DNA of 64,000 nucleotides from assembly GCA_016098155.1 (NCBI GenBank), contig JAAAJB010000004.1, positions 100,311 to 164,310 of the forward strand, read 5' to 3'. The stretch's first letter is position 1, and each line of letters starts with the position of its first letter. Shown piece by piece: positions 12,001 to 21,659 of the stretch. The notes below the pieces were generated by a model, which did not search any database, had not been told where the DNA came from, and saw only the letters and a list, made by a program, of their open reading frames with translations. Source of the stretch: Actinomortierella ambigua (taxonomy: Eukaryota > Mortierellomycota > Mortierellomycetes > Mortierellales > Mortierellaceae). Position numbers and translations under genes: made by a program.

Positions 12001-13466
12001 GGTATTCGTACTATGTTGTCGACCCAATGGCTCACCCAGAGATCCCACGTGGCCCTCACATGCCTGACGCTTTTGCGCATCAACGGCCAGATTCGCACGC
12101 CCTGGTTCGGCGCATGTCGTCGAGTAGTTCGTCGGCATGGAACGACGCTTCGTGGCCCGCGAGTCGTGCCATGTCGAACTGCTCTTCGGTGGTCGTTCGC
12201 CACGCACCTCCAAATCAACATCAGTATGCTCATCAGTTCCCGCCTCAGCATCAACAACACCAGTATCTTCTCACGGCAGGCAATAACAGCAACAACAATA
12301 ACAACAACAGTAGTAGTGGATGGCAAGTGACCTCGTTGCCATCGGTCATGTCACTCCCCTCGCAGACGCTCCCTCCTTGGAATGTATTGACAACGATTGC
12401 GCTCGAGGCCTGGCAAACGTGGATTCAGACGATCCATGCTGGAAAGGAGCAGTTCCAAAGCTGGTGCGAGTATGTGGTTGAGTTGGCTATCGATCAGACC
12501 ATCGACAACTTTATGATGGCCTTCCACGTAGTTGGATGGATTACTGGATCGTCAGCACTCATGGTCGTCAGGTCATCGTCTTCGAACACCGCTTCTTCTT
12601 CGTCGTCCTCGTCGATCAAGCGCGTGACGCAGGGTGAATGCCAGTCTGAACAGCAGCAACAGCAACGGAAGCAAGAGCAAACATCACAGCAAATGCTGAG
12701 GCATAAGGGCAGCCGCTCATCGTTGCCGTCGTTTTCAGTATCACGAAGGGATAGTCTGGCGGCATCCTGCCCAGAAGCTGCCATGTGGCCACCTCGCCAG
12801 ATTCGGTCCAAGGCAACTCCAGAGTGGCTTCAGCGACATCTACAGATGCGGAGGAGACGACGACGACAACTACAGCAGCAGGCAGCAGGTGATGCTACGA
12901 TTCTCGAAGAAATGGAAGAAGAAGTCGAAGAAGAAGAAGACGAGGCGCAAGAAGATCAAGACGAGATGGAAAAGATCAACAACGACATCAGTGTCACCGC
13001 TGCTGCTACTGCCACCACCACAGCTACTACCGCAAGTACGGTAGTCTCGACGATCGGCGATAGTACACAGCAACGCCCACAGCGTCCCGGCCTACACCGC
13101 CGCTACTGGAGCACCAACAACGCACCGCAGCTACATTCTTCGAAACCCGAGGAGACACCGTCCTCGCTCCCATCGCTTCCTCCCACTCAATCACAACCAG
13201 TCCCACCATCATCACTGACGCCGCTCAAGCCAAACGGCATGGAGCGGGCAGGCAAGTTGCTGGACGAGGTGCCAGTGGTTGGAAGGATGACGCGGTATGT
13301 CGGAGGTAGCTGGGTTGGAAAGAAGATCAAGGGTCGGTTGGAGCTACAGCAGGATCGGATCGACGGGGTTCTCGATCAGGTGGTGGATTGGATTGAGGTT
13401 GCGGCGACGGCGCTGCCAATACCGGCCACAATTACTGCATTGGCACGGAGAGGCACGAGCAAATAA
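9057..13466 (+). CDS. Large low-complexity protein, unknown function
   Basis: A single open frame of 1469 codons. An in-frame TGA lies 12 bases upstream of the ATG; a second ATG at 9222 is an alternative start. The N-terminal 550 residues are rich in Asn, Thr, Ser and Pro with poly-Asn/Thr runs. A better-ordered core (about 560-830) contains a long acidic/aromatic stretch including FEYQGEWFEEWQD and a run of five Asp. A hydrophobic, Trp-rich region lies around 1100-1165. An acidic Glu-rich run (about 1285-1305) precedes a C-terminal helix-like segment. I recognise no family. Codon periodicity in the core supports real coding, but an unrecognised intron in the N-terminal half (around 9670-9740) cannot be excluded. 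Confidence 0.65.
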   Translation: MDTPRSIPSNPSWGSIYTTLSAPHRVVEVDALAVALLSPTTSLPDVVSDHRHLSLMASMLLGKKITDLLGPDHKHNEHSSCQHQNHNNNNNNNSNNNNSTTTTTTNHNIAKAKASSQPAPLPPALCSPSPPPSPLSVSLSLPLSLAAPSELSWHVIPLRSIIGGPAHRQRRVLCIISVSPDDPPRRHYMVCAASSTSASSLPCPLGHAQTGEVGCLGEAKGGERVHLPMVRRHSLLPSLPNAARVTIATRPSVDPVNAILKTTSTPTTTPEAPAAAATTTTSFMRDSLSSPAAQGARVHRRCLSGMIPSPLFSCGSSTWPQESSSLCSSLPSPSLLPCPTFALPNNINSTDSTNNNNSSSNNSNNNTSKESEPTSTVSPATTIDLHQHSNNTSVPLFLANGHVHRDSPGQGSVARDNPPAKIMMMHQQLPRSSRTPLPNNSFSSYMVNNAIGGGEPLSNLPVAPPPLTTASAIITTTSPTTPTATTTTTMTPRTSCSHSSSSSSHAHAYAHRKGSMHRRYSDTWNDPTGVNMVIDHPPLMSPSPSPTPPAFPPSPTMSSTLLVLQVTRFGTVDNAFTLTPPPPHAAQHGSVPYASPRDQVLFTLAAIEDALPGSSPSSPAPKPFASFSSNHSSSSLFYSLDRHERDSFLSTFRAEAVVGGGSFLGQSDTQIRNSVATSIMATVHTDDVRVLCAGLDKVCKDQMATWQIRWSVQGADKMVLKHHDASYPSTKQNQDYDDAKPKPMGRLFEYQGEWFEEWQDPTALVPSYPEKYDDDDDMDEDGNLIDDDWQYRWTEITGIAGAGSLLTLVVRPMSDEELYDEAEETGSTAHMVIEGARSGGSISSSVGHHGSQYEEQAHRYQKKQQRRRERMAREESLSWIHNQSSGPMRPLTDSTISGTDAAAAALAFTPSGQESRHRRRRQSISGGSSSSISSICSSSSLLMVPCSPQEHALYWRLHYHHHQRRESDFSEDGYSSSEEHIRYSYYVVDPMAHPEIPRGPHMPDAFAHQRPDSHALVRRMSSSSSSAWNDASWPASRAMSNCSSVVVRHAPPNQHQYAHQFPPQHQQHQYLLTAGNNSNNNNNNSSSGWQVTSLPSVMSLPSQTLPPWNVLTTIALEAWQTWIQTIHAGKEQFQSWCEYVVELAIDQTIDNFMMAFHVVGWITGSSALMVVRSSSSNTASSSSSSSIKRVTQGECQSEQQQQQRKQEQTSQQMLRHKGSRSSLPSFSVSRRDSLAASCPEAAMWPPRQIRSKATPEWLQRHLQMRRRRRRQLQQQAAGDATILEEMEEEVEEEEDEAQEDQDEMEKINNDISVTAAATATTTATTASTVVSTIGDSTQQRPQRPGLHRRYWSTNNAPQLHSSKPEETPSSLPSLPPTQSQPVPPSSLTPLKPNGMERAGKLLDEVPVVGRMTRYVGGSWVGKKIKGRLELQQDRIDGVLDQVVDWIEVAATALPIPATITALARRGTSK

Positions 13467-14744
13467 AACCCTTGGCACGAGCCAACTTTTAGTTTTTTTT
13501 GCTCTGCCCCTTTCTGAAAGATAGTTTGAATGTGTGCCCCTTTTTTCCATGTGAATTTCTTTTTTGTATTGGCAAAATACGGACAAAGTTTTATGAAATG
13601 CCGATGAGAGCAATTTGAACTTGAACCAGGATAGGGGGGCAAAATGTCGTCAAGAAATATCTGGCTTAGTAAGGCTTGTCACATGGATGACAAGTGCAGT
13701 GATCGACCGGCATAATAATATAACTATATAAAACCTGGCATGTGAACATAGATATGCGGTCAGGAAGAAAATCAACTCTGCGCGTAAAGACAGTTAGCGC
13801 AGGCGCAGCGATTACGATGACTGAAGTTTAGTACGCATACGTAAGGCATTGTGTGGAGATCCTTGCGCTGCTGGTATGCTCTTCCATAAGCGTTGGAGCT
13901 ATCGCCCGACCATTCAGTCCGGTCAAGTCATGTGTATGTATTTCAATTCGCATACGTAGAGTCCCTCCCTTTCACGAATTTTCCACACCTTTCATACAGC
14001 AGCCGGGGGGTGCAGGACCCTATTTTCAATTCTCCTGAAAAAAAAAAGAAAAGCGATACGGGTAAGAGGAAGACCTTGCACTCTTCTACTCTTAGTGGGG
14101 GGTTTTTCTCTCCTCCTTTATCTCCAACCTGATTCAATCTCGCTCTTGTACTCCTGGAGCAAATTTATTGAGAGAATTGGAATGCTGTGGGATGTGCAAA
14201 AGGGTCTCCAGGTAAAAAAAAAAAAAAAAAAAAAAAGTTTAATGGTTGATGTAAGATATGTGTGAAGTTCAGGTCAACGCAGGAAAAACGTTGTCTGCTT
14301 TCCAAGACGCGTCAAGCCTGTCTACCCCATGTAACGTAAGACACTATGGTTTCGGACGTACCTTGGGAGGGAGGGAGAGAGAGAATGACGGAATTCTGTC
14401 TGTGGTAGGTGTTGTCAGCTGTTGGGCACAGAAAAGTGAGAAAAGACTTGCCAACATCCCCAGGAATGTGATCTAGATCCGAGGGTAGATTGGAGGCACA
14501 CAAACATCCCTCGCGTGCTTACCCATCCCTTGTTGTGATACCTCCTCGGGGAATCTAGTAGTAGGCAAGGAGCGTGTGAACATACATCCCATTGTATTCA
14601 GCATGTTTGTGTGAGTTTTTTTTTCGATGTCGCCTGACACAAAAAAAAAAGTCTTCCACTTTCCAACTCCTCCAATCTTCCCCCCACCCCTCCTTCCTCT
14701 CGTCCATTTCCCGTAGCCCCCCTCCCCCTTCCCCTCGCCTCACC
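13467..14744. other. Intergenic, no gene seen
   Basis: No supported gene. It contains a run of 23 A at 14214-14236. The last 100 bases before the next start (about 14650-14740) are pyrimidine-rich, like other leaders in the window. Confidence 0.5.
14214..14236. repeat. Poly(A) run, 23 bases
   Basis: A homopolymer A run in intergenic DNA. It could be a chance microsatellite or the remnant of a retroposed transcript; no gene-like sequence directly upstream of it supports the latter. Confidence 0.85.
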
Positions 14745-15953
14745 ATGACCCATCTCCTCGCGGTGCTCGTCACCGTTCTAGCGCAGGCCATCCTCCAGGT
14801 GTGCGCGATGACCAACCTTCCACAGGAAGGGGCCTATCGTCTCGGGATGGGCACCCTGTATCTCTCGGGCAACGGCGACTACATTGGCGCGCCGCTTCGT
14901 TTCGGATCTGCCATCGAGTCCCGGCTCTGGCAGTTGACAGCCCACGGGAACCAGTTCCACATCCAATCAAGCGACTTTGGTTTCTTTGTCGGCTATGAGG
15001 CATCGGAGCCCAACATGGGCTTGATCTTGACCAAGAAACCCAAGGCTGCTTGGGAATTGGTGCAACTGGACAATGGATTGGTCGAGATCCATGTCCCCGG
15101 CAAGGATCTGGTTATGGGCCAACTCCCAAGCACTTCTTCCCTTTCCTCTTCATCATCATCATCATCATCTTCTTCTTCTTCATTGCTGGATTTTTTACCG
15201 TTGCTGGGATTGACTATCCCGGACAAGGAAGGGACCCAGGCTTGGAGGTTTGAACGGTTCGCACTCACCTCTCCTCGCCGCCAAGAGGAGGCCCCTACGG
15301 CGGACATGGGCATGGACGGCAACTTGGACATGGCGGTGGCGGTCCCAGAGGGAGATTATGAGATTCTTCAGCACCACAGGCTTTACCTCCAACATTACGG
15401 CGACCATCCAGGAAGCTCAGTGTTGCTGGGTGACGCTACTATGGCTGCTGCCCGCCAGTCCGACACGGTCTGGCGGGTACGGAGCATTGATGGCGGCAGC
15501 GGCGATGGCTATCCCCAAGTGACAATCCAGAACCGCGCTTCGGGGCTCTATCTTGGCTATGGCTCGTATGAGAAAGACGACGTTTGGGGTGGTCCAAGAG
15601 AGGGCACTGCCCTCATAGTAGTGAAAGAGCCCGTGGCGTTCTTTCTGGTACGCCGCCGCCGCCGCCGGCTGCATGACCACCACTCACATGATCATCATCT
15701 TGGAGGTGTTCAAATCATCACTGCACGACGACAACAAAAACAACACAGGCAACACCGCTTCCACGGGCAGGAACTGACGGCGACCGGTCACGTATTGTGG
15801 AAGGATAAAAATATGATACCTTTCATCGAGCTTACGCGGGCGTCCAAGTGTGACGAGAGGCAGACCTTTGAGTTCCGAACCGTTCATGACCATGACTTTG
15901 GCGGAGAGCGAGAACAATACCGTCTTCCTGGTAGAAGGGTTCACTCTTGGTAA
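14745..15953 (+). CDS. Secreted protein, possibly beta-trefoil
   Basis: 402 aa in one exon. The ATG at 14745 sits in a CACC context. It begins a 21-residue signal peptide (MTHLLAVLVTVLAQAILQVCA), so the product should enter the secretory pathway. The mature part has repeated short strands with motifs of the type W-x-L/V-x-x and Y/F-x-G-Y (LYLSGNG, FFVGYE, LYLGYG), spaced as in beta-trefoil lectins or protease inhibitors; this assignment is structural guesswork. A 13-residue Ser run (about 136-150) splits two such halves. Near the C-terminus there is an unusual Arg run followed by a His/Asp-rich patch. AATAAA at 16105-16110 lies about 150 bases past the stop. Confidence 0.7.
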   Translation: MTHLLAVLVTVLAQAILQVCAMTNLPQEGAYRLGMGTLYLSGNGDYIGAPLRFGSAIESRLWQLTAHGNQFHIQSSDFGFFVGYEASEPNMGLILTKKPKAAWELVQLDNGLVEIHVPGKDLVMGQLPSTSSLSSSSSSSSSSSSSLLDFLPLLGLTIPDKEGTQAWRFERFALTSPRRQEEAPTADMGMDGNLDMAVAVPEGDYEILQHHRLYLQHYGDHPGSSVLLGDATMAAARQSDTVWRVRSIDGGSGDGYPQVTIQNRASGLYLGYGSYEKDDVWGGPREGTALIVVKEPVAFFLVRRRRRRLHDHHSHDHHLGGVQIITARRQQKQHRQHRFHGQELTATGHVLWKDKNMIPFIELTRASKCDERQTFEFRTVHDHDFGGEREQYRLPGRRVHSW

Positions 15954-16327
15954 TTCCTTCCCCCTCTTCCTTCCCTCCCTTTTGGCCTGAGCTGCCTCTT
16001 CTCTCATATTTGTTTTGATAAGATGAAGGTAGGAAGGAAAGTCACTTGTATCCCTTTCTGAAGGTAAAAGCAATTTCTTGTTAGTTGTGTCAGTGATGGC
16101 AGTGAATAAACGTGTATAAACTATGGAACTGGTGGATGTATATCAAGGGCTATAGCGAAAACGTCTTCGTGGACCAAAGAAAAAAGTAAATTAAAGCAGC
16201 ATGAGCCTGCTTGCGTTTATTCTATTATGTATAAAGGTAGGTGGGTCGATCATGTTTCTTGTAGTCAGCCTTGGACGGTTGGGTGATGTGGTGAATGTAC
16301 CGTCACTACCGGCTGCTACTACTACTG
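15954..16327. other. Convergent intergenic region
   Basis: 3' flanks of two converging genes. AATAAA at 16105-16110 could serve the plus-strand gene. TTTATT at 16216-16221 (AATAAA on the minus strand) could serve the potassium channel gene. Confidence 0.5.
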
Positions 16328-19300
16328 CTACCGCTGCTGTTGCTGCTGCTGAGCCTTCATCTGCTCTTCAATTTCCCGTTCGCGTGTTCTCAACCGTCTC
16401 CGAAACTCGCGCTCCTCGCGCTCTATCCGCGCCCGCTGTTCCTCCGTGGGGCACACTTCGTTCAGATCCACATCATCCTCAAAGGGCGGTCGCGCCTGGC
16501 TGCCTCGCGTTTCGTTGAAGGGGCCGATGGAGACGTCGGATGTGGCCGAGGTGCTGGAGGTTTGGCGTTGTTGGGTCTCTAATGTTGGACGTTGCTGATC
16601 CTGTTGCGATGATGGTGATGATGGTTGTTCCTGGTCCGGGGTAATAATCCGTGGTGAAGAGCCCGCTGGAGGCGTCAGGCGGCCACTTCCGCCACCGCCT
16701 ATCGGGGCCACGTTGGCGGTTGAGCGGGGCGACAACGCATTCGGCGGAGTACTGCGTCCTTCGGACGGTGACATGGTCCGAGACGGTGCTGTAGCTGCGA
16801 CTCTAGCAGCCGCGAAGGCAATGGACGGGATCGATGGAGGAAGTCCAGGATGCGTCATTACTGTTGGTCCGCCGCCGCCACCTCCAGACCCTGCAGAGAT
16901 GGACGCTGATCTCGAGCCCGGGCGGGAAGGCGCTCGAGAGCCAGGTCGGGAACCTGGCCTTGAACCGGGCCGTGAACTAGGTCGTGAGCTATTGAGCGAG
17001 TCAACATGGACAGGTTCGTCAAAGATGGTCATGAGCACCGAGGGAGGGCGCGAAGAAGTTCGTGATCCCGTAGGCGAGACCACAAACGGACTGTCCCTGC
17101 CTCCAGGTCCTGCTACAGGTCCTCCTACTCCACCGACGCCTCCAAGCTGTTGATGATGATGGGCTGCCACGGCTGATGCAAACGACGCTGGGTGGAAGGA
17201 CTGAGGCGACTCTCCGCTACCAACACTACGGCCGCCCGGCGATCCAATGCTTCCGATCAGACTGTTGCGTTGACTCTGCGTTCCGTTGTAATAATTGGCA
17301 AACAGCGATGGCGCATTGCCTGGGCTGCCACGAACAGAATAGTGGACGTCCGGCTGCTCAAGATCGTCCTCGTGCAGATCGCGGTGGAAAGACGACAGAA
17401 TCGACGCCTGGGTCGGGGCAGTATCGGTCGACCTTAGCCTTGGCGACGAAGCCCATGGCGATGGCTGATGTTGCTGCTGCTGATGCTGCTGTTCTGGCTC
17501 AGAGAGATCCATGATAATTTCCGTCGAAGGTGTGTCTACTTCAACGATGCTGGGCATCGTAGTGCCATCATGGGTGCCGCCACTGCTGCTGGTGCGCGTG
17601 CCAATAAGCGGTGTACGCGAGTCAAAAGTCGCCATGCTGCTGTTTGTATTAGTGGGAGATTGCGATGTCACAGGCGACAAGAGAGACGAGCCGGGTGGCA
17701 TGTGCACAGCTGTTTCATACGACAGGGGCTCGTTTGTGAAATGGTCGCTGACGGCGACATGTTCCTGTTGGTATGGGTTCAACGAAGGTGGTGCACTACC
17801 TCCTCCGCCCACGTTGTTATCCTGGTTCTGTGCCGTGTTGTCTGGTGGAGGTGAGATGGTGACAATGGTTGACCCACCACTGTGTGGTGACGACCGCGTA
17901 TCAATGCTAGACGCCAGGTCTGCCGCTTCCGAGGATGGCCGCAGTGTCGACGGCGACAAAGGCGATGTCGCTGCCAGTGGAATGTTGATTCCTCCGCCAG
18001 CCAAGACACTGGTCTCCGTCGCTGCCGTCGTGTCCCTCAACGTACTGCTATTTGGGAGCGACTTGAAGAGGTCGCGGCATGATGGGATATAGCCTGGTCG
18101 ATGCTCCCGACCCTCGTCATCTGTATCCTGTCCTGGAGAAGAGGGGTGCTGGCTCAGCTTGCTTTGACTTCCACCTTCGCCGCCACTAGTAGGTCGGTCG
18201 GGTCCTGTCGGGTCGTTACTGTTGGCGACATCATTCGTACTGGTGAAAGGGATACGTCGCCTGGGGGTCAGAGGCGAAGAGCCAATGGCCGCAGAGGCAG
18301 AAGTAGCGCCCTGTTCGTCGGCTCTTGGTAAGGACTGCGACCTCGTGATTCCTGATCCATAGATGCGGTTAAAGTATCCCTGGGTGCCATAGAGATCGCC
18401 TCGACCAATAGTGCCATAGTAGCCAATCGTTCTGGCATGTTGGATGGTGGCTTGTCGAGGATCCTGGCTCCACACAGTGCCTTGGTTAGCTGCCCCATAG
18501 TCCGATTCAGGTCGTCCGTTGTTTTCGCCAGCTCCACCTATGCCTCCAACACGACGTTGGTGTGGACGTCCCGATGTGTCGATGAAGCGAATAGTCGACG
18601 GTACTGAGTGGCTGGCATAGTATTCGGCTTGCAGCATTTGTTTGCGCTCTTTGGCCGAGACCATCACAATGCGGCTCTGACGGCGGTTGCGGCGGCCCCA
18701 TGTAAATGGCCCATCATTTGTCGTTGGCGCCGTGCTACTGCGTCGAGGGGTGGCATTGTCTGGGCTTACGTTTCCAGTATCACCACCACCACCTCCTCCT
18801 CCTCGGCCACCTGTACTGGCGATGCTAATAGGTCGCGTTCCGTGTTCTGTTCCACCATCACTGCTGGCGTCGCCATGCAACTCGCGTTGTAGACGGAGTT
18901 GCTGCTGCTGCTGAACCCATTTGAGGCCCTCCATGCCAAGAACGCCGCTGTGAGTGGTCAGGGGTGCATTAGGATCCTCGTTGCGCTCCCATCCATACAT
19001 ATCATCGTCGTCATCCTGATCGTCAACAAGGTGGATATGCGCTGCCATCGACTCCGAGGAGAGCGATAGGATGTAAGCAAAGACGGAGAGGCCCACAAAG
19101 ACATAGACGTTCCAAAACTCGATGGAGCCTGGTTCTTTAGGCACAAAGTCGCCGAATCCAATGGTTGTCAAAGTCACAAACTATGTGAGCAAAGAAAGGA
19201 AAAAAAAAAGAGGATGCAAATACCAAGGAAAAATATATGAGCGTCAGAGGGCTTTTGGTCCAAGAGTTAATTTTATCTCAAAACTCCAGGAAATGAAATT

Positions 19301-20775
19301 TAGAGGAACAGGCATGCACCCCCACTTACGCAAAAATACAAGGACTCGAGGTATGTCCAGGTCTCAAAGGCACAGAAGACGCCGGCACCACCAAACCACA
19401 TGAGGACCCAGATACACAACATGCGCAAGATCATCTTACGCTTGACAATGACTTTGACCTTTTGCTCCTCCTCCAGTCGGGCAATCGGGAAGGGTATATC
19501 CTTGGCAGACATGCGAGTCTGCACGCGGGTTAGATGAGCCGGTTTGGAGAACTGATCCACCAAGCGCCATTGAAACTGCTCAATGACGGCATTTCTCAGA
19601 GAAACGACAAAGAAACCCATTGACGAGATACCCAGCAAACCCAGGAAGAAAAAGAGCAGCTGTCCTAATGGTGTTTTTGGGCTGAGATTACCATATCCTA
19701 TTATTGTGAATGGCAAACAAAAAAAAAGAGTATATTGAGTGTATGGTTAGTTCACGTACCCACGAACATGGTGAGACCAAGAGAACAATCCCTTGGCAAC
19801 ATATGCAATCGGAGTAGGAAAGAAAAAGTCAGTACCGATGGTAGCAAAGGAGACAATGCAAAAGTTGACAGCATCGTCAAAGGGCCACTTTTCCACGGCC
19901 ACATAGATGCCAGAGCTGACGATGATCATCGTGGTCATGACAAAGGACGAAAGAATGAGCGCCTTGAGTGTTGCCGTGAGTCCGGGGGAGGGGAATCCAC
20001 GCCACCAGTCGACCGTCAGCATCAGGGCGACGATCGTCGAGAACACGACGGTGATCACACAGGCCAAGAAACCGTGTGAAAACTGTCCATTTGCTGGCAG
20101 CGTATGGGTGCTCAGAAACGTGCCCAATGCCGCCGTACAAAAGATGGCTTCTAGGTAGGCGGTGATGACAGGGATCTTCTTTAGTCCTGGAAGCTTGTCT
20201 AGGATGCGAAGAGTCACACCTAGACATGACAGCACGGTAAACGCAATCGCGCAGCCCAAGAAGACTCGCTCCAGACGACCTAGCTCGCCCTCGTTTCGGG
20301 TTTCAGTCTCGCCTGTGTGTGGATTCAGGACCTTGACTGTGATCCACGTTGGATCGGCCAGGCAGCGGACTACCGTCAGGATCGTGTATGCTTGTAAGGC
20401 AGCAACCGTGAGCGATGGACCAACCTTTTCCAGCCTCGGGTGCGGCATTGGCGGTGGTATCGGGCGCTGCATGGCCAGGATCTGCTCAATGTTCTGACCT
20501 TCAGGGTGACCATCAGACATCATGTGGTCGCCACCGCCACCACCGGCTGCTCCTCCATCGCCTTGTGTAGCGCTCTGGCCATGGCTCGTGTAGAACTCGT
20601 CGTCATCTGCTCCAGATGCAATAGAGTTGACGTCGCCAATCTGCTTGTTGTAGCTTGAGTCGCGGTAGGCGTAGCTTCGAGGTGTGCCTCCTCGGTTGGC
20701 CTGCGGCTGCGAGTCATGCAGCATAGCAACCTTTACCGGGCCATGGAGCTGCAGGACCGTGGGTGGGTTCCACAT
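16328..20775 (-). CDS. TOK-type two-pore outward K+ channel
   Basis: Exons 20775-19836, 19697-19330 and 19180-16328 join in phase to 1386 aa. Hydrophobic segments give the fungal 2P/8TM plan. Five helices precede pore 1, with selectivity filter TIGYGN (312-317). Two more helices follow, then pore 2 with TIGFGD (442-447) and an eighth helix ending near 482. TOK channels conduct K+ outward across the fungal plasma membrane. The N-terminal about 110 residues are polar and Gly-rich. The C-tail of about 900 residues is cytoplasmic by topology, Ser/Pro/Gly-rich with a PGSR-type repeat, and ends in a charged helix plus polyGln. Yeast TOK1 is about 690 aa, so the tail is unusual. Function is secure from the two filters; regulation by the tail is unknown. 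Confidence 0.93.
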
Positions 20776-21659
20776 CTCCGATGTGACCTCGATGCTAGAC
20801 TAGGCGAATGCGGACTGACAAAGAATAAGGGGAGGGGATAGGAGGAGAAGGTCAAGTCGGAAGGGGGTGAGGGTTTTCAGTGGGTGAGAGTTGGGGAGAA
20901 CGAGGAAGGGTCAGGAACTGGGAGGTCAGGAGAGGGTAGGAGAGGTGAAGGGGAGGGAGGAAGGGGGGCAGCAGAGGCTGCACGCGATGTATTGACTAAA
21001 GAGCGCGCTCGTCTTGTCTGGTGTGGTGTCCAAGGCAGGGCACACACACTGCTAAGAGGAGCTGTTCGCTGTGATGGAACGTCAAGGGTCTTCTCGCTGT
21101 CTTTGGAGAGGCACGCACAGCCACGAGCAAAAATAAGGAACACGAGACTGATGGATTGAGATAGAGGTAGGGATCGAGAAATTAAAGTGATAATTGATGG
21201 ATAGTTTTTGTCCAGAAAGGAGAGAGGAAAGTGGGGTCTGTGGGGGAAAGAAATGAAAGGAGTGAATTGGCCGAATGTGCTGTTCAGTGGGGGGTGGGGT
21301 GAGGGGCGGGGTGCAGGATGAATGCCGATCAAGGTTCGAGGAATGAGAGAGCAGAGCCAAAAACAGGCCTGCCTTGCGGAAGGGGGGGGGGGTGTTTGTG
21401 TGTGTTTGAATGAGAAGCAAGAAGCAATGAATTCCTGGAAATCAAACAAAAAAAAAAGGCGCACACAAACCCATCCCGCACCACCCACACAACCTGCAGC
21501 TTGTCGGTGTTCTCATTCATTACTGGTATTTACGTTCCGCTGTGAGACAAAAAAAACTCTCAGCACCCTTAAATAATGGGTTCCTGGTGACCCATCCACT
21601 GATTCGATCACACTTCCCCTCCAATACAAAACGGGAGGAACATTGTCCACACGCACGCT
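20776..21659. other. Upstream region of the K+ channel gene
   Basis: G+A-rich on the plus strand, hence pyrimidine-rich on the channel's coding strand (about 20820-21320). No supported gene. A run of ten G lies near 21381-21390. Confidence 0.5.

Noticed and set aside
13462..13467. AATAAA overlapping the stop codon of the 9057 gene
   Set aside because: A poly(A) signal overlapping the stop would leave almost no 3' UTR; probably chance. The same applies to 21659-21664 at the RasGEF stop.
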